From a virus, in IMG/VR virus record IMGVR_UViG_3300042503_002860, positions 1 through 64,000 of that record: a DNA stretch of 64,000 nucleotides. One strand, given 5' to 3'. Under the pieces are notes generated by a model. That model worked only from the letters and a program-made list of their open reading frames with translations, was not told the DNA's origin and ran no database searches. Of this stretch, positions 51,096 through 60,072 are shown piece by piece (the first letter of the stretch is position 1; each line of letters opens with the position of its first letter). Position numbers and translations under genes: made by a program.

Positions 51096-51704
51096 AGGAA
51101 ACCCACCAAATCTTAAAGTATGCCCGTGATATTGTTTACACGCGTCTAAATCTTTTCTACAGGCTCTATTAGCTGGTGTAGTAGGATTGCCAAAGATGTC
51201 AAAATTAAGATTAATAGGTGCTTGACAATCTTGATCGCCTAATTGCCACTGGCATCTTTTAGAATATACCCTAGCTGGTAGTTTCTTTCTTTCTAATGAG
51301 TAGGGAGTTAGGGAAAATGTAAATTGATTTTGATATTCTCCAGTGTACTGATTAATCTTTAAATTTAATTCATAGAATTGTGTAGAGTCAGCCGTAGGTT
51401 TATCGTCTAAAAACATAGGCTGCGTACGTTTTACGTTTACGTCCGCACCGATAACAAAATAATTATCAATTACATCTCCAACTAAACCAGATATATCAGA
51501 AACTATTAAGGATGCACGTGCTTCTACACTTTCACCTGATTTGCTAAAACTACTAATTTTACAAGGAAAACCTTGATAAATAGTGTTACTAAAACTTACA
51601 GTTCCATAGTTACAGATTTTAATATCAAAATCTTGGTTTCTGATATTAATTAAATCTATAAATATTTCGGTGTCTAGCTGTTGGGCATTGGATATTAAAC
51701 TCAT
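51072..51704 (-). CDS. Minor tail protein L-like (lambda gpL family)
   Basis: 210 aa from ATG 51704 (MSLISNAQQLDTEIFIDLIN). The C-terminal cysteine region matches lambda gpL, which binds a [4Fe-4S] cluster at the tail tip: SKRCQWQLGDQDC, then RACRKDLDACKQ and RFGGFPSV. A longer frame to 51803 is a poor fit. It lies at the left end of the tail operon, far from its usual place next to the tape measure. Confidence 0.88.
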   Translation of the reverse strand: MSLISNAQQLDTEIFIDLINIRNQDFDIKICNYGTVSFSNTIYQGFPCKISSFSKSGESVEARASLIVSDISGLVGDVIDNYFVIGADVNVKRTQPMFLDDKPTADSTQFYELNLKINQYTGEYQNQFTFSLTPYSLERKKLPARVYSKRCQWQLGDQDCQAPINLNFDIFGNPTTPANRACRKDLDACKQYHGHTLRFGGFPSVNRIRS

Positions 51705-51732
51705 AATTTTCCCACAAAGATAATTAAAAAAT

Positions 51733-52190
51733 CTAAGGTATGTGTGCTGAATATAAAGAAACATGATCCACGATATATCCATTAGCAGCACTAGCAATTC
51801 CAAAAGAATGAGTGTGAGTATCTTGCGCTCCTAGTCCGTAGATACTCGCATTAACTGCTGTGCCATTAGCAATGGTAGTCCTAATCGGTGTAAGAAACAT
51901 AGGCACTCTAAAAGGAAAATAGAGGAATAGATTTCCTACTTCCGGAGACTGTAATCCATTAGTTATCAACTGAGCGTATCTCTGACACTTAGCTAATTCA
52001 ACAGCGTAATCATCAGAAGTAAAAGCAGTAGCACTACTGCCTTCTTCTAGTTTTGGGCGTGAGATTACCCATGTTCCTGAAGTTTGCGCTCCTACCCTTA
52101 GTCTTACTTCCAATCCATTTGATACCTCAGCAGGTAATGTTACTGTAGCTGTATATCTTGTAAGTGTGGAGTTAACAGTCCATGTAACAT
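51733..52190 (-). pseudogene. 5'-truncated tail fibre, third cassette
   Basis: Encodes only the C-terminal part of a fibre: the conserved [20 protein letters not shown] block and a unique end (SLYSAHIP). Homology with the other two fibres stops abruptly at about 52190, where the sequence joins the end of the upstream assembly-type gene, with an in-frame stop just before the junction. The remaining frame (from TTG 52113) is intact and could be expressed if a start is supplied by recombination. Confidence 0.75.
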
Positions 52191-52209
52191 GGTTTACAAG
52201 CTACCTCAA

Positions 52210-52638
52210 CTAAATTTTAACTAAATTACTAAAATGCAATTCTTGAACTGCATTATTCCAAAGCGTTTTTTCTTGTTCACTTAACACATACCCATCATTA
52301 ATTAACTCATCAAGACTATCTTTTAATGCTTGTTCTGTTCTAATATTTGACAGGACAGTAATTAAATTAACGTAATCAACAGATAAAATATTGTCTGTTT
52401 TAGCCTCTTGTTTCAAACGTAAATAAAGCGGCTTTAATTCACCTGCTAAAACACTACTATAAAGACCATCCCAATCCGGTAGCATAGGTAGAATAATAAC
52501 ATCAGCAGGCTCAGGGGTGTTGCCTTTAGCTAACCACGCTTCATATAATTGCCAGTCACCGTTCTGACCTTGGGGAATTGTTGCACCATCAAATAAACGA
52601 ATTATTTGATTTGGGTTGGAAGTTAGTTTGTAAGTCAT
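52210..52638 (-). CDS. Tail fibre accessory/assembly-type protein, copy 2, 142 aa
   Basis: Pattern [20 protein letters not shown] and [17 protein letters not shown] is typical of small proteins encoded after tail fibres in cyanobacterial phages and prophages. Very similar to 53982-54407. Probably aids assembly or forms part of the fibre. Starts four bases after the fibre gene. Confidence 0.8.
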   Translation of the reverse strand: MTYKLTSNPNQIIRLFDGATIPQGQNGDWQLYEAWLAKGNTPEPADVIILPMLPDWDGLYSSVLAGELKPLYLRLKQEAKTDNILSVDYVNLITVLSNIRTEQALKDSLDELINDGYVLSEQEKTLWNNAVQELHFSNLVKI

Positions 52639-52642
52639 AAGT

Positions 52643-53962
52643 CTAGGGGATATGCGCTAAAAATGTAGTAAGGTTTAGGGATGCAGCAGCACCGCCAGAC
52701 GCAGCACTTCCTATTTGAGTACGCAAAGAGTTTTTTGTAGTAGTAATACCAACAATTACGTAGGAATTAAAGAAATTGCTCCAAGTACTAGAAGTGATAG
52801 GGGCAGAAAACATTTCAACAGGAAAAGTAATAATAGGTGAATGTCCTCTAGCACCAAGTTCGCCATACCAAACAAAATCCTGAGTAATATTTAAAGCGTA
52901 GAAATGCCTTAAGCATCGCAGCAATTCCGTAGAATAGTTACCGCAATTAAAGTCAGTAGCACTACTGCCTTCTTCTAGTTTAGGTCTAGCAATTACCCAT
53001 GTACCGGAAGTTTGCGCTCCTACCCTTAGTCTTACTTCCAATCCATTTGATACCTCAGCAGGTAATGTTACTGTAGCTGTATATCTTGTAAGTGTGGAGT
53101 TAACAGTCCACGTACCTGAAGCTATAAGTGTCTGCGTAGGTGTGGCAATCGTTCCATGAGTATCTGATGTGGTGGTTGGTCTAAATAGTTCCCACGTCAC
53201 AGTAGATAATTGTGAGTTACTCAGTTCTACACTTAGTGTTACAGTTTTCCCACTAAGTTTGGCTGTGTCTCTACTTTCTAATCTTTGTAATAAATAAACC
53301 GCAGTAGTTAAAGTTGCTCCTCTAATTGTGAGAGATTGATTAGACCTATCAAATACATAGCTAGGATTACCACCAGATGCAGCTAAACACCATTCTGACT
53401 CGCCAGGGTAGCCTAAAGAAGCTGTGGGAAGATTAAGAGAATTAGGTATAGTCCCAGATGCCGCACCTTGGATCACAGCCAAAGCAGGATTTTTTAAATA
53501 ATTAAGACTATTTAATTTAAAAGAAAGATTTAACTTAGCAAAATTTACCGCACCATCTGCTATTTTATCAGTCGTAATTGATCCATCAGCTATAGTATCC
53601 GTAATAATTTCTGTTTTCTGTTCTATAAACGTTGCTGTTATTTGCCATAAATAAGTACCTTGTTGAATTACACTCCACTTATCACAAACATACTCCTTAT
53701 AATTATAAGGAGTATATTGTGTGTCTAATGGTCGCCATCTAAATTTTGTAATTCCACCATAGCTAGTGAACAGGTCAATTATTTCATCTTTATCCGCCGT
53801 GCTTAAATTAGGGATTATTAACTCTGTAGTAGTTCTAGCAGAGTTAGGCGATATAACCATTAAACCATAGCCATCACCTAATTTAGTATTTTGAATTTGA
53901 GCTTTTACCTCTTGACTAAATTCCCATTTAGTTGGTGGTAATATTAATATGGGTGATGGCAT
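52643..53962 (-). CDS. Chimeric tail protein: gpM-like domain fused to tail fibre, 439 aa
   Basis: Residues 1-120 resemble lambda minor tail protein M ([20 protein letters not shown], then [10 protein letters not shown] and [12 protein letters not shown]). From about 125 the protein is a tail fibre homologous to 54433-55425: [33 protein letters not shown], the [24 protein letters not shown] block and a variable C-terminal tip. The fusion places a fibre directly on a tail-tip domain. Confidence 0.82.
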   Translation of the reverse strand: MPSPILILPPTKWEFSQEVKAQIQNTKLGDGYGLMVISPNSARTTTELIIPNLSTADKDEIIDLFTSYGGITKFRWRPLDTQYTPYNYKEYVCDKWSVIQQGTYLWQITATFIEQKTEIITDTIADGSITTDKIADGAVNFAKLNLSFKLNSLNYLKNPALAVIQGAASGTIPNSLNLPTASLGYPGESEWCLAASGGNPSYVFDRSNQSLTIRGATLTTAVYLLQRLESRDTAKLSGKTVTLSVELSNSQLSTVTWELFRPTTTSDTHGTIATPTQTLIASGTWTVNSTLTRYTATVTLPAEVSNGLEVRLRVGAQTSGTWVIARPKLEEGSSATDFNCGNYSTELLRCLRHFYALNITQDFVWYGELGARGHSPIITFPVEMFSAPITSSTWSNFFNSYVIVGITTTKNSLRTQIGSAASGGAAASLNLTTFLAHIP

Positions 53963-53981
53963 GGTTTAGAAACTACCTCAA

Positions 53982-54407
53982 CTAAACTTTAACTAAATTA
54001 CTAAAATGCAACTCTGTAACAGCATTATTCCAAAGCGTTTTTTCTTGTTCACTTAAATCATACCCATCATTAATTAATTCATCAAGACTATCTTTTAATG
54101 CTTGTTCTGTTCTAATATTTGACAGGACAGTAATTAAATTAATGTAGTCAACAGACAAGATAATATCTGCTTTTGCTGCTTGTTTCAAACGCAAATAAAG
54201 CGGCTTTAAATCACCAGCTAAAACACGATTATAAAGACCATCCCAATCAGGAAAAATAGACGCGACAATAACATCAGCAGGTTGTGGAGTGTTACCCTTA
54301 GCTACCCACGCTTCGTATAATTGCCAGTCGCCGTTGTTGCCTTCAGGGATTGCGGCACCGTCAAATAATCGGATTATTTGACTAGGAAATTGACTTAATT
54401 TGTACAT
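53982..54407 (-). CDS. Tail fibre accessory/assembly-type protein, copy 1, 141 aa
   Basis: Near-identical in layout to 52210-52638 ([20 protein letters not shown], then GNTPQPADVI, C-terminal [20 protein letters not shown]). Follows the first fibre gene, forming a fibre-accessory cassette that is duplicated downstream. Confidence 0.8.
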   Translation of the reverse strand: MYKLSQFPSQIIRLFDGAAIPEGNNGDWQLYEAWVAKGNTPQPADVIVASIFPDWDGLYNRVLAGDLKPLYLRLKQAAKADIILSVDYINLITVLSNIRTEQALKDSLDELINDGYDLSEQEKTLWNNAVTELHFSNLVKV

Positions 54408-54432
54408 ATTTTTGTATTAAAGAAATTGTGAT

Positions 54433-55425
54433 TTAAGGAATATGTGCTGCAAAAGACCCTAATGACAAATTTGCTCCAGCACCACCAGAGTTTACGTTTC
54501 CTATTTGAGTAAAATATCCTTGTTTAGTCGTGTAATCAACCATCACGTAGGCATTCTCCCCACCAATCCAATAAGTATTCAATCTTATCGGTGCTTGAAA
54601 CATTTCTACTGGAAAATTAATAATAGGGCTGTGACCTCTTGCTCCTAGTTCTCCATACCAGACAAAAGATTGAACAAGATTGTTCAGCGTATAAAAATAT
54701 CTTTGGCATTTTTGCAATTCAACGGCGTAATCATCACAAACAAAAGCAGTAGCAGTAGATCCCTCCTCTAGTTTAGGTCTGGCAATTACCCATGTACCGG
54801 AAGTTTGCGCTCCTACCCTTAGTCTTACTTCCAATCCGTTAGATACCTCAGCAGGTAAGGTTACAGTAGCACTATATCTTGTAAGTGTTGAGTTTACTGT
54901 CCATGTTCCACTTGCCACAACTGTCTGAGTAGGGGATGCTATTGTACCATGCGCATCTACTGTAGTGGATGGTCTAAAAAATTCCCACGTCACAGTTGAT
55001 AATTGTGAATTTGATAGTTCTACACTCAAAGTCACTTGCTTTGAGCGCAATCTAATTGCATCAATGGATTCTATTCTTTGTAATACATGAATAGCCGTAG
55101 TTGATGCTGCACCTCCTAGAGTTAAAGTTTGATTAGCCGTGCTAAAAGCGTAGGTAGGTGTACCACCAGATGCAGCAATACACCACTCTGTTTCACTAGG
55201 GTATCCTAAAGATGCCGTAGGTAAAGTAAGAGAGTTAGTGAGTGTACCTGATGATCCAGCACCTTGGATCACAGCAAAAGCAGGATTTTTAAAATAATTT
55301 GGATTATTTAATTGAATAGCGACACTCAGTTTAGCTGGTGTCACTGCACCGTCTGCTATCTTAGCCGTCGTAATTGATCCATCTGGAACTGTACCACTAC
55401 CAGAATTATTAATGATGATTCCCAT
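54433..55425 (-). CDS. Tail fibre protein, 330 aa
   Basis: N-terminal repeats (DGSITTAKIADGAVTPAKL) as in many fibres, NPAFAVIQGAGSSGTL, a lectin-like core with [20 protein letters not shown] and [19 protein letters not shown], and a C-terminal tip that differs from the other copies. Its ATG overlaps the stop of the upstream gene at 55425. Host receptor binding is inferred. Confidence 0.85.
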   Translation of the reverse strand: MGIIINNSGSGTVPDGSITTAKIADGAVTPAKLSVAIQLNNPNYFKNPAFAVIQGAGSSGTLTNSLTLPTASLGYPSETEWCIAASGGTPTYAFSTANQTLTLGGAASTTAIHVLQRIESIDAIRLRSKQVTLSVELSNSQLSTVTWEFFRPSTTVDAHGTIASPTQTVVASGTWTVNSTLTRYSATVTLPAEVSNGLEVRLRVGAQTSGTWVIARPKLEEGSTATAFVCDDYAVELQKCQRYFYTLNNLVQSFVWYGELGARGHSPIINFPVEMFQAPIRLNTYWIGGENAYVMVDYTTKQGYFTQIGNVNSGGAGANLSLGSFAAHIP

Positions 55426-56294
55426 TATACAATCTCCGTAATTCTTGCAAATCCATTGGCACTACTCCATATTCCTCTAATTTCACCTGAATAATCCTCA
55501 CCATTAAAAGTTGCAAAAGATGGTGTATTCCCTACTCTAGCAGGTAGAAAGATAGAAAAGTTGGTTGTACTAGCCGCACTAGCATTTAATACAATATATA
55601 AATCTGAAGCTGAGTCATTAACAATAATTACAGTTTTTCTATCATTGTTAGCTACTAATAATATTACTGACGTTGCGCTACTGGCGACGTTAGATATTGT
55701 TGATGTGGCTGCAAAAGATTGAACTACAGAAATAGATCCTGAAGGTGCTTTTGCTCCCAAAGATGCCGGAATTTTACCGTCAATACTACTTAATGAGTTA
55801 TTACCAGTAGTTTGTAAGGCACTTGTAGACGCACCAGTAGGTAATGACACTGTACCGGAAATATTAGCAATTGAGCCAATAGTATTTGTACCGCTATTAA
55901 TTCCTACAGAAGTTGGTGGTGTTAATGTTGTTAATTGTGCAGCAGGTAATACTACAGGCACACTACCACTAGCTAAAGCCTGACCTAAATTAGGTAATTT
56001 AGTATTTATACTAGCTAAATTACCACCAGATTCTAATGCAAGTGCAGATGTGTTTAAATTAGTTCCTGCATTAGCAATAAAGCTAGTGTTGGTGAAAGTA
56101 AGATCAGGTGCGGTACCAATATTAAAAGTAGGGATAGTAGTAAACGCTGGTAATGTACCACTAATTCCTACATTCCAAGTCCCTAATTGTACTGCCGTAA
56201 ATTCAGGGACATAAGGATCTGCAAGTGTTCCGCTTCCTGTAGCTTTTCTGTAGGCTGTTGCGCCTGTCACATCTATATACGGCTGATGTGCCAT
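55425..56294 (-). CDS. Tail/fibre-associated low-complexity protein, 289 aa
   Basis: Starts MAHQPYIDVTGATAYRKATG; rich in Thr, Ser, Ala and Gly with short repeats (GTLPAFTTIPTFNIGT, SGSVPVVLPAAQ). C-terminal part VILLVANNDRKTVIIVNDSASDLYIVL looks like a small beta domain found in phage tail proteins. Three bases after gene J. Structural, exact role unknown. Confidence 0.8.
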   Translation of the reverse strand: MAHQPYIDVTGATAYRKATGSGTLADPYVPEFTAVQLGTWNVGISGTLPAFTTIPTFNIGTAPDLTFTNTSFIANAGTNLNTSALALESGGNLASINTKLPNLGQALASGSVPVVLPAAQLTTLTPPTSVGINSGTNTIGSIANISGTVSLPTGASTSALQTTGNNSLSSIDGKIPASLGAKAPSGSISVVQSFAATSTISNVASSATSVILLVANNDRKTVIIVNDSASDLYIVLNASAASTTNFSIFLPARVGNTPSFATFNGEDYSGEIRGIWSSANGFARITEIV

Positions 56295-56296
56295 TT

Positions 56297-58630
56297 TTAA
56301 AATTCTCCTGTAAACACTGTGAAATATTGATTACTTACGTCTGCCGTCGCTTGTGGTGCAGATGGTGCTTCTACAAAAGTGCTAACTTTATTATTAGTTG
56401 TGATAGCAGCTACCCTCACATAGAAGAATCCGTTACCTACATTTTCCCACCTAGCTGATAGTTCAGTAGTTACTTGAGTAGAACCCCATTCAGCCGTTGC
56501 ACCTCTTTTAAATTCAACTTTATATCTATCAGTATATGGTTCTTCTATAGTAACACCATTTACTTCCTTTGTAGGACGTTGCCACGATGCAACAAGTGTA
56601 AAACTTGTTCTTTCACCGTAGTTAATTCTTTGTATTCGGCAAGCAACATCTCTAGGTGGTGAGGCTACTATTGGTAGTCTTGCCACCGGAATAATTACTG
56701 GTACTTTTATCCCTGATTCAATCTGATTGTAATAATCTGCACTATAAGTTTTAGCAGTAATATCAAAAACATTCAGATTATCTTCAACTGGATTTACTTC
56801 TGTAATTCGGTAAAGCTGTGTCCTGCTTATAGTATCTATTATTTGCCAAGGTGATCCCGGTGCAGGTAAATCTGTTAAAGGTGTAGCTAGATTAATTTCT
56901 GTAAATGTTCCTGCCCCATTGCTAATTAACCTTTCTACAACTGTTTCATCTGGTAATGTTAATAAAATCTTTTTGTCTGTACTCCCTGTTAATGCTAATG
57001 GTGAATCAATTATTATTTTTGTGCTAGTTACATCTGAAACTAAACCACCGTTTCTAATTCTATTTTTAGCACTATCCGCCACTTGGATTACATCACCAGG
57101 CGAAAAAAACATAGCACGTGTTCTGACTCTACAAGTCAAAGTTATATTATTAGGTTGTGATCCTAAAATAGTCCGTCGTCCCGATCTAATAGCTGCGCCT
57201 CGCCGGGTTTCTCCTAATAAAGCATACTCTTCTACTTGCACGCCATAACGTTGAATTGCTGAAATATCTTCTACTATTTCTGGTATTAATTCCCAGTCTT
57301 CAATTGTAGATTGGTAAGATACCTTAGCAACTGTTGTGACTGTATTTAATTCTGGCGTTTGATAAGCAAATTTACCATCTTCTACATCAGCATTAGTGAG
57401 GACTTTAGGTAACGCTATTGTGGGTCTGTCTTGCCAAAAACTAATCTGTGATCCGTTCCAATATGGTTTTGCATACATACTAGAACAGATAGCGCGAATC
57501 ATTTCTAATACTATTTCCTGACCGCCTGACCCTAAAATAGTATTAAATAAAAATCTACGTTCCGTCCCACCACCACCATTAGATACAAACTGATTATTAT
57601 AGACACTACATTGATATAAAGCATATTTATCTATATATTGACTAGGAATACCTAAATTAAATCTTGGCTCTGTAAGCAACTTCCAGACCACCCAAGCAGG
57701 GTCTGCCGTTGCTCTATCCGGTGTATAAAAGCTACCATTCCAACCACCGCTATAATCAATTCCATTATCAGTTGTATTGATAGTTGCATTAGTTGGGATG
57801 TCGCAAATCATCCCTCTCACTTTTGCCCATATTTCTGGAGTAGATTGAAAAGTTTTTGCAGGAAATTGTACACTTAGTAATGCCGTATTTAAGTAGGCTA
57901 TTCTATCGCTCGTAATTTCCGTATAACTAATCCATCTTAAATTAGCTGTTATGTAGCTGGTTTTTGGCGGAATTGGACTAGGCGGTTCTTGAGGATATAG
58001 CTTTACTACCCTAACTTCAAAATAACTTTCATTTCTATTAACAGCAAAACGATAATTAAACGCAACTTGATCAGAATATCTAGCAGTGATATCTTGTGAA
58101 TGTCTTAGTACAAACGCACCATTAATACCTTCTTTTATATATATTTGAAACCCTATGCTTGTCTGTCTAATATCGCCATTTGCATCATTATATTGCAACT
58201 GGAAACCAAGTCTAACTTGAATTTCTGTTAAATCAGCATTTGATATAGTTCGTGTTTGCGGAAGCCCAAATTTAACTTCGACATTCAGAGGATTGTCTGA
58301 AAAAGTAGCATCTATTAAATTATATGCTTGTCCTGTGGAAAGAGTACCATTAGTACTGCTGACAGTCACATTAGCAAAATTAAAAGAGCCGTCCGGATTT
58401 TGAAAAGGCGTTTTGTCAAAATAAACCCCTTGAAACCCGCCAATTAGTCCCCCAATGGGGCCCTCGCACATTCCTAAAACTAACTTAACATAATCATTAG
58501 TTACCCCTGAAATAGAGTCAATGATTTGTTGTCTAACTTGCTGTGCTTGCTGTTGAGGTGAGGAGCTACTACCACCACCACCGCCAAATAAACCGCCTGA
58601 ACCTGACAAATTTTTTGTCATATTTTTCAA
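56297..58630 (-). CDS. Host specificity protein J-like tail tip protein, 777 aa
   Basis: Central tail-tip protein of lambda J type, about two thirds the size of lambda gpJ. Features: glycine/serine-rich start, MCEGPIGGLIGGFQGVYFDKTPFQNPDG, TSYITANLRWISYTEI, the SYQSTIEDWELIPEIVEDISAIQRYG segment and C-terminal fibronectin-like domain (VASWQRPTKEVNGVTIEE). It should plug the tube and carry receptor-binding parts. Confidence 0.94.
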   Translation of the reverse strand: MKNMTKNLSGSGGLFGGGGGSSSSPQQQAQQVRQQIIDSISGVTNDYVKLVLGMCEGPIGGLIGGFQGVYFDKTPFQNPDGSFNFANVTVSSTNGTLSTGQAYNLIDATFSDNPLNVEVKFGLPQTRTISNADLTEIQVRLGFQLQYNDANGDIRQTSIGFQIYIKEGINGAFVLRHSQDITARYSDQVAFNYRFAVNRNESYFEVRVVKLYPQEPPSPIPPKTSYITANLRWISYTEITSDRIAYLNTALLSVQFPAKTFQSTPEIWAKVRGMICDIPTNATINTTDNGIDYSGGWNGSFYTPDRATADPAWVVWKLLTEPRFNLGIPSQYIDKYALYQCSVYNNQFVSNGGGGTERRFLFNTILGSGGQEIVLEMIRAICSSMYAKPYWNGSQISFWQDRPTIALPKVLTNADVEDGKFAYQTPELNTVTTVAKVSYQSTIEDWELIPEIVEDISAIQRYGVQVEEYALLGETRRGAAIRSGRRTILGSQPNNITLTCRVRTRAMFFSPGDVIQVADSAKNRIRNGGLVSDVTSTKIIIDSPLALTGSTDKKILLTLPDETVVERLISNGAGTFTEINLATPLTDLPAPGSPWQIIDTISRTQLYRITEVNPVEDNLNVFDITAKTYSADYYNQIESGIKVPVIIPVARLPIVASPPRDVACRIQRINYGERTSFTLVASWQRPTKEVNGVTIEEPYTDRYKVEFKRGATAEWGSTQVTTELSARWENVGNGFFYVRVAAITTNNKVSTFVEAPSAPQATADVSNQYFTVFTGEF

Positions 58631-58635
58631 GTTCC

Positions 58636-59241
58636 TTATGCACTATAGCTAGATGTGATTTCGACAGATAAAACTTGAAAGTTTTTAACTAAAACCTCAC
58701 CAAATACTAAAGGTATAGGCGTACCTTCTTTAGTCATATATCCTGGACTTTGGAAGAAAGAGGATCTTCTATCATCCATGCTTATTTCACTTGGATCATT
58801 ATTCATATGTGTGCTAGGATTACCAAAAAGCACAGATTGTAACAACCCTGTTGCACCTGATATAATCAACCCCCAGCCTAAATTCACAGCTATAGCACCA
58901 ACGCCTGTAATAGTTGTCAACGCTATCCCAATCCCAATCATGGCAACGCTAGTGATGAATTTCCCAACCTCTCCAGATCCTTGGATAGCTGGTGTGATTT
59001 CTACAGTTAACCCTGTAATAGGTAATAGTAATTCTGGTGAATTTTCATCAACTTCTCTTTCCCAATTAGGTGCTTTAATAATAATTGAATAAACCCAATC
59101 AGTACCTAATACATAATGTTTGAAGTTTTCAAAATAACAACATAGAAAGTTGATTGTTTCTCTAACCGTATGCACATCAGCTTGTAATTCTGGTAAAAAT
59201 TCCTTACCTAAAGCACCATTTAATTTAATAGTAGTTAGCAT
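58636..59241 (-). CDS. Tail assembly protein I-like, 201 aa
   Basis: Fits lambda gpI: TIKLNGALGKEFLPELQADVHTVRETINFLC at the N-terminus, then a glycine/alanine-rich hydrophobic stretch (about 105-140) and a conserved C-terminal part (TPIPLVFGEVLVKNFQVLSV). Between K and J as in lambda; overlaps K by 7 bp. Confidence 0.87.
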   Translation of the reverse strand: MLTTIKLNGALGKEFLPELQADVHTVRETINFLCCYFENFKHYVLGTDWVYSIIIKAPNWEREVDENSPELLLPITGLTVEITPAIQGSGEVGKFITSVAMIGIGIALTTITGVGAIAVNLGWGLIISGATGLLQSVLFGNPSTHMNNDPSEISMDDRRSSFFQSPGYMTKEGTPIPLVFGEVLVKNFQVLSVEITSSYSA

Positions 59242-59993
59242 ATTTCTTTTAATCTCCCATGTAAAAGTGTTCTTTTACGCCAATAATCAGCATACTGCTC
59301 TATTCTTGACACTGATGAATCTGATGGGGAATGAAGAATAATATTTTCTTCTGGTTTGACCATAACTATAGCATGATTTACTTTCCTACCACCTTTTAAA
59401 GCCACACCGAATACATCATATTTTTGTGGTTGTGTTCCTAACGGCAGCAAGTTAAATTTGTCCATACTCCAAGGACAGTCATAATCTGTTGGCGGAAAGT
59501 TTTCCAATTGAGTTCTATGAAATTCCCCAATATCCACATTTAAAGTTCCCAATAGATACCTTCGGACAATTGCAAAACAGTCAGACCGTCCCCAATGAAA
59601 TCTAGTGTTTAAATAAAATTCTAAATCTTGTGGTTTGTAGTCTTTTTTCTCTAGTGGAAACGGATCTGGATTGTTAGCCTCATAATAGTCCCACACATCA
59701 AAACCAGAATGATAAAGAATAATAGGTTTTTGGCTTTGATGAGCAAGTTCAATATCTGTATAGGTAAAATACCCCGACTGACCTTCTTTATGGTGTGTAT
59801 GCCAAATAGCCGTAATATCTGAGTAGTTAAATTCCGCTAAGTCAGTAGCGGCTATTGTAAAATGATTTGTTGGATCATCATGAATGTTATTTAAAACAAT
59901 GGCATTACCATCGATAACAATGCCACAGATTTCCTTATCCGTCCCTAAAGCAGCCGTTTTAATTTGTAATTTAATTAAGTCTGGTATTAGCAT
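59235..59993 (-). CDS. Tail assembly protein K-like, JAB/MPN plus NlpC/P60
   Basis: 252 aa with two domains. The JAB/MPN domain has HTHHKEGQSGYFTYTD (the HxH and SxxD metal motif). The NlpC/P60 domain has the catalytic Cys in WGRSDCFAIVRRY and the His in VNHAIVMV. Lambda gpK has the same order and may act as a peptidase during assembly or cell-wall passage. First gene of this part of the operon, divergent from the portal gene. Confidence 0.9.
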   Translation of the reverse strand: MLIPDLIKLQIKTAALGTDKEICGIVIDGNAIVLNNIHDDPTNHFTIAATDLAEFNYSDITAIWHTHHKEGQSGYFTYTDIELAHQSQKPIILYHSGFDVWDYYEANNPDPFPLEKKDYKPQDLEFYLNTRFHWGRSDCFAIVRRYLLGTLNVDIGEFHRTQLENFPPTDYDCPWSMDKFNLLPLGTQPQKYDVFGVALKGGRKVNHAIVMVKPEENIILHSPSDSSVSRIEQYADYWRKRTLLHGRLKEIC

Positions 59994-60072
59994 AGAATCA
60001 TTTTTTAGCTATCACTAAATATAGCACACATAGATAAATGCTACAATAAAATAAAAGTTAAATCAATAAAAT

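Noticed and set aside
51733-55425. Diversity-generating retroelement at the tail fibres
   Set aside because: No reverse transcriptase, no template/variable repeat pair with adenine-biased changes; the pattern fits cassette duplication instead.
56258-59341. Plus-strand ORFs across genes J, I and K
   Set aside because: They are antisense shadows of strongly supported tail genes.
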